Shown here: positions 32,511 through 43,696 of the stretch, one piece after another
Numbering within the stretch: the stretch's first letter is position 1
How the letters are laid out: each line of letters begins with the position of its first letter
DNA from: Pseudoscleropodium purum
Taxonomy: Eukaryota; Streptophyta; Bryopsida; Hypnales; Brachytheciaceae
Direction: 5' to 3'
Length of the DNA: 64,000 bases
Assembly: GCA_963969395.1 (NCBI GenBank)
Contig: OZ017803.1
Span: 3,534,001 to 3,598,000 of the forward strand
Translations under genes and position numbers: made by a program
Notes under the pieces: generated by a model
Seen by the model: only the letters and a program-made list of their open reading frames with translations
What the model was told of the DNA's origin: nothing
Database searches by the model: none

Positions 32511-35210
32511 TGATAAAATTTTCTTTTTTTGTAACATTACAAGAAATTTGAGGTCTCCATAGGGCTGTTAGTTGTCAAGCCTTGGGAATGCCGAAACTAC
32601 TACGGGAACCGACATGGTTGAGAGAATGCCACATCATCAATTTCAAAAAAAAAATTAGATTTTATTTTTGCATTTCAAGATTAAACTTTTTTTTTTATAA
32701 TTTTTTTTGTAATTTCTAGCTTGACGGCAACTAGCAGTATTGGAAACAGAATTGAAATGGCCCTGTAGAGACCTCAAATTTCTTCTAATGATTAAGGTAC
32801 ATACACCTAAAAGTGTCCCTAGATCCAATGGTGTCCTTTTCTAGGAAGGGGAGTCATTTTAGAAGATAAATGTAAACATACCAAATAGAGTTTATTAATT
32901 GTTGACTGACATGATAAGCCATGTATGATTCACCTAGATTTGTGTTCCAAAATGATTCCCCTTCCTAGAATGGGGATGCCATTGATATAGGAGGGATGCC
33001 ATTGGGTGCCTCTACCTTAGATGACCTCCAATTGGAGTTACAATATTTCTGTCTCTCACTTTTAGTGCATCTCAATCTATGCATACAACCATTCACTAGA
33101 GAATGGAGATGTGGTGATTCCCCATTGGCTCTTTGTGGCAAAATATTCTTTTTCTATGAAATTTTTTCCTCGTCCATTACATGACTTCATGGTTGGATTG
33201 TTCCTTTCTCACTTGTAATGCATCCCACATTCCAACTTCTTGTGATATGGTGTCTTGTTCCTTTCTCACTTGTAGTGCATCCCACATTCCAACTTCTTGT
33301 GATATGGTGTCTTCCGAGTGGATAGTGAGAGATTCACTATTAATCCACTATCAGTTAATTGACACCACTTAAATTTTAAATTAAATTTCATTATAATTTT
33401 TGGAATACACCCTCCATACACCCCCGCAAACTTGTATTTCTAGAACTGAGTTTCCCCAGTGCATTTGATATGAAATATTTCAATACAACAATGTATCCAT
33501 ATGCCCGTACCATATTTTGTATCCCATATTCTATACCCATTTAGGCGACTAAGATCCGATGGCTGATTTTGATCTGATGGCTGATTTTAATCAGATCTGA
33601 TGGCAAGGGGATGGGGGGGCATTTTTTTTTCCCAAATTGCAATCAATGTCTCTTGTTTTTTTATGTGAGACCAGGGCGGGATGGTGGCATCATCAGAGTA
33701 GACAGTACATCTCAACCCATGCACAGCCAGTTGCACACCAAGCACTTGATCCTCTACCCTTCTCACGATGCCTCCCTTTGATAACATTGAACACTGTACC
33801 AGCTATTCTCCAAAAGAAAATTTTTTAAAAATTAAAAAAAATTAAAAAAAATCTTGCCATCAATTTTGTGTACTCTCTATGTGATGCTTTTGTTGGTCCC
33901 ATGAACATACATGGTCTCAATTCAACCTGCTGCCTTTTGAACCTCCACAACTGAGGACAAACTCTCCGATGTTCCCAATGTATATGTTATGTTCTCATCA
34001 ATAATGATGATGTCAGCTCAAAAGAGGAGGACGGGGAGGGCCTTTGCACCTGGACTTCTTTTGGTGAGATCAAGTGCATTTGGTCTGGATTTCACCACCA
34101 CCACTGGCCCAAACGGTTCCCAATCTGGCAATTAAACTTACAGTCACACACACAGGCGCAGGCAGTTGCTGCATGCATTGCTACGTTTACCTGAACTGTA
34201 GGCTATATTGTCATGTTTTTGTCGAGCTTTTCGTCTGCCTGGCCTGGGCCCAAATGGACTTGCAATTCGCCCTTATCATCAGGAAAAAGAAAAAGAAAAA
34301 CTAGTGCTTATCAAGAGAAGGAATGAAAGCGCACATTGGAGCCGACCCATTTCTGACCACTTAACCCTGGAGTGCTTGGTCGTCCATTTTTTGGATGATG
34401 AACAGATTGAAGTTTCTTGTTTCTGTCTCATTCCTGCTTGGATGAAAGTCATCCTCATTTTTGGTGATACTCTATTAAGTTTTTGTCTTATCTAATGGTT
34501 GGGTTTGGTGTTACTGGAATACTAATTTTTCTAAAATTACAAATGCGGAAGTATGTCAAGTGGTCAAAATTGCATTGGCTCTAATTCAAAACCAGATCAA
34601 CAAAAATGAAGTCCTGGATGTAATGAACACAAAAATTTCAAAAAATCACCATATCAAGGTAACCTCATTTCAAATCTATTCCAACAAGTTTTACTCAAAA
34701 AAATGATAATAGTTTGCTTGTCATTGAATTTAGAAGGAATTTTGAAATTCCCCTTTCAAAATTTATAGAAAAATATTGGTGATAGCACTAGTGAATCTCA
34801 CCGTATGGATAGAATCTACAATTCAAAATCTACAACTTTCATTTGTACATCAATTCCAAAATATTCTTCCAAAGAACACTTTATAACAGTTTTTTTCCAA
34901 ATCATCAAATTTGGAAATGGATCCAGGCATTTAGGAGTTAAGCAATTACGTGTATTTGAAGCACAAGTTTCTTGAGTGGAGAAATTTTTCCATGTACAAA
35001 AATAGAGTTTAGAAGGATTCCATATTTCTTTTCTTAGAATTTTAGTTCTCAAAACAAGATAGTTGCTATGAAATTTTTTAGTTGAAGATTTTGTTTGACC
35101 TATTCTTGTCATACATGTCTTCCTATTTCCAATCATGGGCTAGTTGCAAAATCAACCAAGAATGCATCCAATCACAATGCACCACAACTCCATTGGGAAT
35201 GGTGCCATAA
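32511..35210. other. Gene-poor AT-rich region
   Basis: Repetitive AT-rich DNA with a 57-base tandem duplication. Some text recurs, such as the ATGTGGTGATTCCCCATTGG-type stretch at about 33110 and 32490. A piece at about 34336-34400 resembles the left end of the element at 38222. No exon was recognised. Confidence 0.5.
33198..33311 (+). repeat. Tandem duplication of a 57-base unit
   Basis: Two adjacent copies (33198-33254 and 33255-33311) of a unit starting TTGTTCCTTTCTCACTTGTA and ending GATATGGTGTC differ at a single base. Confidence 0.95.
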
Positions 35211-36139
35211 TTAACCCCTAAAGGACTGGACTGCGTTTTTTAGTTGTATAGAAATTTTGGGCAGGCCATCGTGACTAGAAATTTTCATATTTAAGGCTGA
35301 AATTGTAGTAGAAAGTGTAGACAAGGATTATCTTTTATGTGCAACAAATTTCATGACATTTGGAAATAAGAGTCAAAAGTTATAGCCTAATATGTAGTTT
35401 GTTTCTCAACTTGGGCAATTTGGGCAGATCTGAAGAAATCATTTTTTTCAACGATCAAAATTTGGAAATTCATTTTCTAGACTTATATATACAAGGAAAG
35501 CTTTGAATCATTCCACTTTGATCAAAAAGTCAAAAGTTATGAGGATTTTTTGTTTGCGAGCAATTATAGATTCCCTACTCTAAAATAAACTTTGAAATCC
35601 TTTATCTTACCCAATTTTCAATATTTTTGAAAAAAAAAAATCCTAGGATGTAAATTGTTTATTACAAAATTTCAACCATTGGGATTGACATTTTTAAATT
35701 CCATATTTGAATTCTTAATAATTTAGTATTTTGAATCATTCTCTACTACTACCTACTTACTATTTTTTTCCTATATGTTGTACAATTCTAAATGATCTGA
35801 AAATTTTCAATCACATATTCAACATGCCTTGAAGAATGAATCCAAAGAGTTGCAATCATTTTGAACATTTTTTCATACAAATTTGACCTTGTGAAATTCA
35901 ACTGCTCGATTTTTTGCAGGAACAAAAAAATGATTATTGTCACTTCAAATGCTAATATCTTGCAATCTACAGAGTATAAATTTCTGAAATTTTTTTCACT
36001 TCTCAAAACAATTTACTACAATATCCTATGGTTACATATGTCCAAAAATGTTTTTTTCCTAAATTTTGAAACTTGTTCAAAAAATGGCAATTTGGGAACA
36101 TTTTTGGCAAAAACATAGTTAAGAAACTTTAGGGGTTAA
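35211..36139. mobile_element. 929-bp TTAA-flanked non-autonomous DNA element
   Basis: Both borders carry TTAA followed by a matching inverted end: TTAACCCCTAAAGGACTGG on the left and CTTTAGGGGTTAA on the right, giving a 9-base inverted repeat plus the TTAA site. TTAA target duplication with CC-starting ends is typical of the piggyBac superfamily. The interior is AT-rich with no long open frame, so it would depend on a transposase elsewhere. Confidence 0.65.
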
Positions 36140-38221
36140 CCATTGGTTTTCTCTTGTTGATTGGAAAGAAAGTAGCCTATATAATGGAAATAGGCTGCTG
36201 GTTGGAAATGGATCAGCTATTGTAGTAGAGAGAGAAGTGTAGTTCATGAAAACTTAACAATGAAAACTCAAGTTTCTCTAAGGGAGCCAGCCTATTTCTT
36301 ACTACTCAACAATTGAACATATCTAAAGTGCAAGTTTGTTATTTAAGTAGAATTTTTTTCCTATGTGTAGAAATAGATTTAAAGGAGATATTATGATTTT
36401 TCATAATTTTATTTTCCAAAACAAAATTACCATGAATTTTTTAGCTAAGGATTTTGTATGGGGGAGGTCACTCAAAAAATTTTAGCAAACAATATGCGAC
36501 ATAATATAGGGTGGTATTAATTCACGGTGTCTAAAATTTAGAAATAACTTAAAAATAATATATGGTGTATTAAATCATGTACACTCAATTATAAGTAAGA
36601 TACATAGGTCAATAATACCTCATATTAAACTTTTTTTCTAAGATAGGGTCCTAGATATGGATACCAAGAATTTATTGTCACAAAGTTCAATTTATGGAAC
36701 TATTGAGCAACCTGACTACATGGAAAAATGTTGTTACTAGTTCATTTGGATAGACAAAGTAATTTCCTATATTCATTGGCAGTAACATGGTAGATTGTAA
36801 GTAGTTAGGGTTTGGGGTTGCATGCTAAGCATCATGCACAATGTTTCACTATGTTTCTAGGTAGTTTAAGGTTTATCCTCAATTCCATTTTTCTTACTTA
36901 AGGTAGTTTATGATTTTTTCCCTTCTTATATTTTTGGCTCAAGGTATTTTCACAAGTTTTTTCTTTCTCATTTTTTTAGTTCAAGATAGTTTATAATTTT
37001 TTCCTTCCCATTTTTTTGGCTCAAGATAATTTAAGGTTTATTCTCCTTCCCATTGTTTTTTGGCTTAAGGTAGTTTATGATTTTTTTCCCTTACCATTTT
37101 TTTAGCTTCAAGGTACTTTAAGGTTATTTTTTTTTTGACATTCTTTTGGCTCAAGCTAGTTTACAATTTTTTTTTCCCATTCTTTTTGACTCTAGTTAGT
37201 TGAAAGATTTTTTTCATTCCTATTTTTTGGGGTGGCTTTTAGTAGTTTATTATTTTTTGTTATCCCCATTTTTTTCATGTCATTTGTTTTTGTCTCTAAT
37301 CTTGATATTTGCCTTTTTTACTTTACTTTTTTCCTTATAATGAAGCAAGTGTATTAAAGAATTCTCCTACTTACAAATTCAAAGTAATAGTACGGGTGCC
37401 TAAAATACTATGAATTCCAAAATTAGATAATAATATGGACCATTTAATTGGTCATGAACATCTAGATCCCCCCTCAAAAATAACTTTGGCCGCACGCGAT
37501 ATCCAAATGTCCATACGGATGGACCCCCCCTCCCCCCCATAGGATTCTATTCATCCCATACTAGCCAATATTAGGTCATTCTATTTCCTACCAAGGGTTG
37601 ATATTTCCTACAACCCAATATAATGTGCCATTCTTGATCTCTTACTCATCTTGTACCTATTTAGAAATACCTCCCCTATGCTATCTAAATGGGGAGGTGA
37701 TCAAAAATTGGTTGCTTCCTATATTCACTATTTAGATCTTTATATGTGTGATTTTTTATTTGAACCTTATAACGACACCATGGACTAATATTGTCCCATA
37801 AATGACTTTTGAAAAAAATTGTAGAGACAAAAAAATGCACCTAAATATTCATCCAAGAATCTCAGTTTTTTTGGCCAAAAAACATTGATAATAGCTAGGG
37901 TTGTGTTCTTCAAGGGTTCAAATTTCATTTCTGATCACAAGCTATAACTAAAGTTAAGTTGAGAGTTTAAGCTCTTTGTAATCATGCATAACATTGTATA
38001 AGGTCAAATAATGGTCTTCTCCATGTTAGAAAGATATTATGCCTCCATAAATGCTTGCCCCCATGCTTGTGAGGGTCCCCTTTTCAAGGATGCAAAAGGA
38101 ACCTTGTCTCATTGGTAAACAATATGATTCACTTCTACTTCAAAATCAAACCTGAGTAATTGGCCAAATCAAGTTGTAAAAGACTTGTAACTAATGTCAA
38201 CTCTCTTTACCAATTCCAATA
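36140..38221. other. Intergenic region with oligo-T-rich interspersed motifs
   Basis: Between 36830 and 37270 a loose repeat of about 50-60 bases recurs, built from a TAGTTTA[TA]GATTTTTTCCC-like half and a CCATTTTTTTGGCTCAAGG-like half. A relative of the element at 38222 seems present at about 36165-36480. No gene was recognised. Confidence 0.5.
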
Positions 38222-38516
38222 AGGGAGCTGACTCATTTCCAACCACTTAAGCAATTATTGGGTATGTGAAATGCAAATTTCCTAACTGCAATTTTTTTTC
38301 CTAATGTAGAAATAGAGTTTGGAAGGATAATATAATTTTTCAATTTTTTTTCAATTTAAGATATAATTATCAGAAATTTTTGAGTTGAACTATTTTGAAC
38401 TTGACAACCAATAATAATGCACCAGAACTACTTCAAAAAAGCACCACAATTTCATAGAAAGAGATCAGTCTATAAGTTGAAAATGGGGGGTGATTAGAAA
38501 TGGGTTCGCTCCGCTC
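38222..38516. mobile_element. About 295-bp element with imperfect terminal inverted repeats
   Basis: The left end GGGAGCTGACTCATTTCCAA and the reverse complement of the right end, GGAGCGAACCCATTTCTAAT, form an imperfect inverted repeat of about 24 bases. The interior shares blocks with 34900-35190, 36290-36480 and 40150-40330, for example the AATAGAGTTT[AG]GAAGGAT stretch. It has no coding capacity. Confidence 0.45.
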
Positions 38517-38529
38517 CGCTTATTATTGA

Positions 38530-38800
38530 TCAGTTGTCATCCTTCACCACAGTCAGGAGAAGGTCCACAAATTGCACCAAGCTCCAGTGGAGCCCCATCC
38601 AAAGGAATGTACGGTTTGTAATCTACCAACATGATTAATAGTGATTTGCCAGTTGAATTCCATCCAAAAGCTTGTGACGCGGCCATCATCCGCTGCCTTA
38701 TATTATTTGGCGTACCTTGTTCCTTTTGGCAGTTTGAGTCCATCTCTGAAAACCACTGCAAAGCCTCTTTCTGTAGCAAAGCGGGTCTGCTGCAAGCATG
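38530..38800 (-). pseudogene. Possible gene relic, family unknown
   Basis: This stretch is much less AT-rich than its surroundings. After an acceptor-like TGCTTGCAG (38803-38795) one minus frame reads RFATERGFAVVFRDGLKLPK then GTRYAK, a TAA, then continues without stop through YKAADDGRVTSFWMEFNWQ and HSFGWGSTGAW to a TGA. A second frame gives 93 residues ending CGPSPDCGEG. Both look protein-like, and I could not decide which is real or name a family. A broken exon is the simplest reading. Confidence 0.3.
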
Positions 38801-38883
38801 ACAGACTTTGCAGTACAAGTAAGCTTAGTACTGGGACAGATTGGATGTGGAAGGGACTCCCCATAGTACCACCCAGTTCTGCC

Positions 38884-39262
38884 GTCATCATGTACCAATG
38901 GAGTACATTCTAGAAAGAAAAATGTGCACCACTAGTATGCAAAGGGAGGAGTTACTCATTCCTGTTCCATGCACCAACCAGTTGTGTTGTCATCATGTAC
39001 CAATGGAGTACATTCTAGAAAGAAAAATGTGCACCACTGATACACAAGGAAGGAGTTACTCATTCTTGTTCTGTGCACCACCCAATTGCTATGTCATCAT
39101 GTACCAATGGAGTACATTCTAGAAAGAAAAATGTGCTCCACTGATACACAAGGGAGGAGTTACCCATTCTTGTTCTGTCAGTTGTTTTGTCATCATGTAC
39201 CAATGGAGTACATTCTAGAAAGAAAATGTGCACCATTTATACACGAGGAAGGAATTCCTGAA
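38884..39262 (+). repeat. Tandem array of four units of about 100 bases
   Basis: Unit starts at 38884, 38989, 39093 and 39189 (GTCATCATGTACCAATGGAG), with spacings of 105, 104 and 96. Every unit holds TACATTCTAGAAAGAAA, ATGTGCACCA or ATGTGCTCCA, and GGAGGAGTTAC or a variant. The last unit is partly degraded. A lone copy of the core sits at 15305-15354. Confidence 0.95.
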
Positions 39263-39490
39263 AAGGGACAGGAATGCGCATGTACAACCTTCAATGTGCG
39301 TCTTTCCGACAAGCTCTGGACATCATGGATCACACGTGAAGTCCATTCAGTGTGGCCAATTGGATAGAATTTCCAAATCCAGCAGCTCCAGTTCAACTAC
39401 TAAGACCAAGAGTGATTGACCGGTGCAAATATAAAAAAATTGTTCGCTGGAGAGTGGTCCACGTACGCTGATGTCCATCCATCCGACCGA

Positions 39491-39562
39491 ACTTTGGGAA
39501 CTTTGGGAGCTTTGGGAGCTTTGGGAGCTTTGGGAGCTTTGGGAACTTTGAGAACTTTGAGA
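39491..39562 (+). repeat. Nine-base tandem repeat, eight units
   Basis: Units of (A/G)CTTTGGGA, the last two with CTTTGAGA. The array reads as Ser-Gln-Ser or Leu-Gly-Ala repeats in long but apparently non-coding frames. Confidence 0.95.
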
Positions 39563-39943
39563 ATCAAGAAGAGAAGAAAAAGAGAGGAGCATAGATTTTA
39601 CACCCCGTTGTGAGGGTGGCTCTACTATCTACACTACGTGGACATATTAGGTATCGAGTACGTGCCACCACCCAACGAGGAATACATATGATTTCATGTA
39701 AGCTTCATGCCTTGGAGAAGAAGGCAACCATGATTTGCCAAGTTATACCGAATTCTATATATATGAGTGTGCGAGAAGTTTTGAATCAGTGGTCAAAGCA
39801 GTGTCCACGAGAGATGTTGGGATCAAATGGAACAGGGCTTATGATCGATGCCCAACCCCCCTTTTGAAAAAAGTAGCCAATTGTGAGGTTCCAAGTGTCG
39901 AGAAAAATGGGGCTGCAAGTAAATGGTTTCCATTATCATATTC

Positions 39944-40008
39944 CAAGCATAGTCACCAAATTTCCCATAATCTTGCAAGCATAGTCACCAAATTTTCCCA
40001 TAATTTTG
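39944..40008 (+). repeat. Tandem duplication of a 32/33-base unit
   Basis: CAAGCATAGTCACCAAATTT begins both copies (39944 and 39976). They differ by one inserted T and one substitution. Confidence 0.9.
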
Positions 40009-42542
40009 CAACACAAAGTCTCCCCCTCTACAGTGTAGGGTCTTCTAGTCTGAGTATGGAATGTAACTGAAGTTATCATCACCATGATACACTTATCAAA
40101 TTGGTGTCCCTAAAAGTTTCAAAATAAGATGAGTTTAGAACCTCACTAAGAACCAGTAGCTGATCATTTAAGCAATTTTGGAGCAGATTGTGAGTAAGTT
40201 AGTACGAGGTGCTGGAAATTTTTTTTCATGTAGGAAGATAGGAAATATGGAGATTGCAAATTTTTTTTAGAACTCTATTCCCCAAAACTGAAATTGATAT
40301 GAACTTTGGGAGCCAAACAGTACTCTTCACCGATAGCCAACGTCTATCTCAGTCTTCTAATTCCGATCATTCAAGAACTATTTTTTCGCTCACTACTTCC
40401 TATTTTCTTGTTTGCTATTTCAAGACATGTGTCATAATCTTATTTAGTCCCAACCTTATAAAGGACCAAAAAAATACATTCCAAACTTTGATAAGAATTT
40501 TATTCCAACCTTGATTGGAAACCCTACAATTTGGGTACTAGGCATGGTTGACAACTAGTGCCTCTATTTTAAAAACATTGCAAATGTACATTCCTTTTGA
40601 AAATTATACTCATACATTATTATGCAAAACAATTCCAAAGAATAAAAGGTACAACACTAGTGATAAGGTAGATAGGATCCCCCTACTTATATTGTATATG
40701 ATTATTTTTACAACTTTTGAGCCTTTTTAAAAAACACATTTAACACTCCAAAGATGTGTCCCTCTTATGACCAAGGTAGTCATCAAAATACTCCGATTGT
40801 TGAACCAATAGGTGCATTCTTTGTTCCGACAATTAATTGTGAAGTCATATGTTGGACACTTTGGATCTTCATCATCATCCTTACAGTATTGTTCTTAATG
40901 ACATCAAAATAGGGTACAATTGTGGCACAAATAGTAAGGTGAGGGTCTCTCCTATCTTTCATAAGTTCCAATGTCGTACAAAAATATTTATAAAATATTA
41001 TTGTTGAATCAAGCCAGTGAGGGTGGGGATGAGGCATGCACAGACTTGATAAGTTAAGCTGAGCAGGCCCCATGCCCAAACCCATACTGTACGTGCGAAA
41101 CTGGTAGATTTTGGATAAGCTTTCCAAGACCATGCCCCAAGCATGATTCATTGTGTACTGAGCATGAGATGGAGAGCGAATCATTGGAGGGCGAAACATG
41201 TACCCAATTATGCAAAGACAAATCACGACAAATTAATTAGTGTCAGGAGCAGTGACAAATTACAACAATTAGAAAGTGTGTCCATGAACATTGTGAAGTT
41301 CAAACTAGTCTTAATATCGGCATGTTTTGCATTGAAACATGCCGAAACTGACATAACATTTAGGTACTAACCAATGTTTGGGGGGTTCCTTTAATTTGCT
41401 CCTCCAAAAAGTGGGAGCCTACAATATGGCAACTTCCTAGGTCAGCCAATTTACTCTCAAGGGTCCAAGAAGGGATTATTTCAATCTCCAAAGAGAAATG
41501 GTTTAGGTTGGTTATCAATGTTACGTTGAAACAAGTCAACTTTATCCCCAACAATTTTACTAAAATGTAGAATCAAATTGGTGCCATACGTCTGGCACGC
41601 ACATTTGGAAAGTCTAAAAATGTCATAAAAGACATTACGAAAAGGTTTCACACCATGGATTGTTTGTATCATGTGCAGCTATGGTTTTTCACATTCATTG
41701 ACAACCTACGTGAAGGTGAGATTTAGACTCATAAATGAAGTATTCTTTGGAATGTCTCCATGTTTGGAATATTACAAATTGAAATGCCTGAAACATAGCA
41801 GAAAATTTTCATTTATGAATATAGTCTAAATTTACATCATGCCTTAAGCTACACATGATAGGTTTCCTAAAACAAAAATAAACTAGAAATTGCCAAATAC
41901 AAAATATTTGGAATGCCAAAATGCCAAAATCCTTATAGCAATAATTCCATTTGCCACCCCCCTTTGCACCCAAAAAAGGGGAACATTTTGGCACTCAGGT
42001 GCCAATTTTGACCTTCATGTATTCATGTATAATGGATTTTTTTCAATGACTTTATTTACAATACTGTTCAGATACCCAACGTATTCACCCTACAATGCTC
42101 GGTTACTCACCACACAATGCCTTTTTGCCGCCAAGAGAACTGAGCCACCAAAATGAATTGTCAATTAATTTGTCCGAAAAAGTAAACTGAAATAAATTTT
42201 AAAAAAAAACAGCTTTAGTTAGCATGTCAGCTGCATTTGATTCTTGAACGTCCATGCACCCCCAATTGATGGGGTGAAGGAATGTCTTAAAAGGACCCAA
42301 GAAGCGAGCAGAACTAAAGGGCTATACTGAAGGGAATATTATCTACCAATAGTACAAGGGGTTCCAAAAGAAAAGATATGTCATGAAGCATATGCTGGCT
42401 GCTCATTTGGTCTTATCAAGTCTGAACAAACCAAAACAATCAGTCTGGTGGAATTAATTGACAGACAGTCCTTGCCGGCAGAGAGGAGTAAATTTTCAAC
42501 TTCAGTTTTACAAATCCACAGTGCCTATGTTTTATAAAAGCT

Positions 42543-43091
42543 TAAGGTAAACCTGCCTATGACAGGCAGAATGGCTGATCTGTTCTATTGCCATTGACAA
42601 AAAAAATCTGATTTTTTTTTGTACAAAGACAAATGTGAGAAATGAAGGAAGCAACTAGAATTTTATTTTTTCGACAAAATATGAATTTTTTGTGAATTTT
42701 CGAAGTTTGCTGTCCAGTTTGCCCAAAAAAGTCTGTAGACTACCCCAAATCAGCAGAAAAGTGTTTCCATGATGGTCATCTTACCACCCAAAGCAGTCAT
42801 AACATTCTTTAACATGGTTACAAGATTTCCTAACATGGATATGACATAAAGAAATTAAAAAATAACTTTTTACTAACAGTTTACACTAGAAAGGTGTCAA
42901 TGTTCTATCACAGTTATTAATAACTCCATAACCATATTCCAAGGCTTTGATGACAACTAAAAATCAACCTAATGTAGTCTTAATTCTATTTTTAAGAAAA
43001 AGTTTCTCATGGGTTGATGGAAGACTGTAATGGGGGAGTTCCCTAGGTGCCTGTCATGGGTGGTTTGCCTGTCATAGGCAGGTTTACCTTA
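42543..43091. mobile_element. 549-bp element with 26-bp perfect terminal inverted repeats
   Basis: Bases 42543-42568 (TAAGGTAAACCTGCCTATGA and the next six) are the exact reverse complement of 43066-43091. If the outer TA is a target duplication, the element belongs to the Tc1/mariner type; a TTA target (PIF/Harbinger) is a less symmetric alternative. The inner ends repeat a CCTGTCAT[AG]GG motif. The interior has no long frame. A diverged copy lies at 31922-32510. Confidence 0.75.
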
Positions 43092-43571
43092 GTTCACTTG
43101 AACAAACATGTTTCAAAGTTGACTGAAATTGTAACAATCAAATGCCCAAAGCTTGAGAAACTAATAAGATTGGCTATAAATATATGAAATTAAAGCTCCA
43201 ATTTCTGATATAATTTTGTCATTTCAACAAAGTGACAATCTAAATGAAAGTCCGGTCATGGAATTGATAGAAGGAGATATTAAGGTTTCCATCGTTGACT
43301 CAACGGTGTTAGTATGTGAGCCCAAGAATGCGAGCTGTGAACATTAAGCCTACAATATAGGTACCTATTAATATAGATACCACACAATATAAAAGATGTA
43401 TGTATCATAAACATTTATAATATGGATATTTGTTTTATATATATATGGTTTTTATGGTATACACCTATAAAATAGGTATGTAGTATTTTAAGCTCATGAG
43501 TTCATATTCCTATGCTCACATAATAGCAACCCTCATTGTTGACTTTCCAACCTAGTATCTTAATGAATGAA

Positions 43572-43696
43572 TTAACCCTTGAAGGATGTGGCCCCCTATG
43601 ATCAAGGTAGTATTTAATCAAAATGCTTTGATTATTGAACCAATTGGTGCATTATTTGTTTCTACAACTAACAATCAAATCATCATTTAGGGTTAA
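43572..43696. mobile_element. 125-bp TTAA-flanked miniature element
   Basis: Left TTAACCCTTGAAGGATG and right CATTTAGGGTTAA form short inverted ends abutting TTAA. The interior (ATCAAGGTAGTATTTAATCA, TTGAACCAATTGGTGCATT) matches 40740-40850, a degraded relative. Confidence 0.5.

Larger units (their letters stand above)
39263..42542. other. Gene-poor region with short repeats
   Basis: Contains the nine-base array and a 33-base duplication. At 40740-40850 lies a relative of the 125-base element at 43572. Open frames of 85-147 codons exist (for example 40783-41226, minus strand), but they lack motifs and flanking splice sites that would support a gene. The minus strand from 41672 to 41481 could be a transposase relic but shows no diagnostic residues. 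Confidence 0.5.

Noticed and set aside
34816..35136. 106-codon open frame, minus strand
   Set aside because: The sequence belongs to an interspersed repeat family also seen at 36290, 38260 and 40190, where the frame is not kept.
39347..39613. Ser-Gln-Ser and Leu-Gly-Ala repeat proteins on the two strands
   Set aside because: Both are translations of a nine-base tandem repeat, with no support outside it.
40783..41226. 147-codon open frame, minus strand
   Set aside because: No motif, no splice sites in phase and no neighbouring exon. It lies among transposon relics and overlaps a degraded miniature element at one end.
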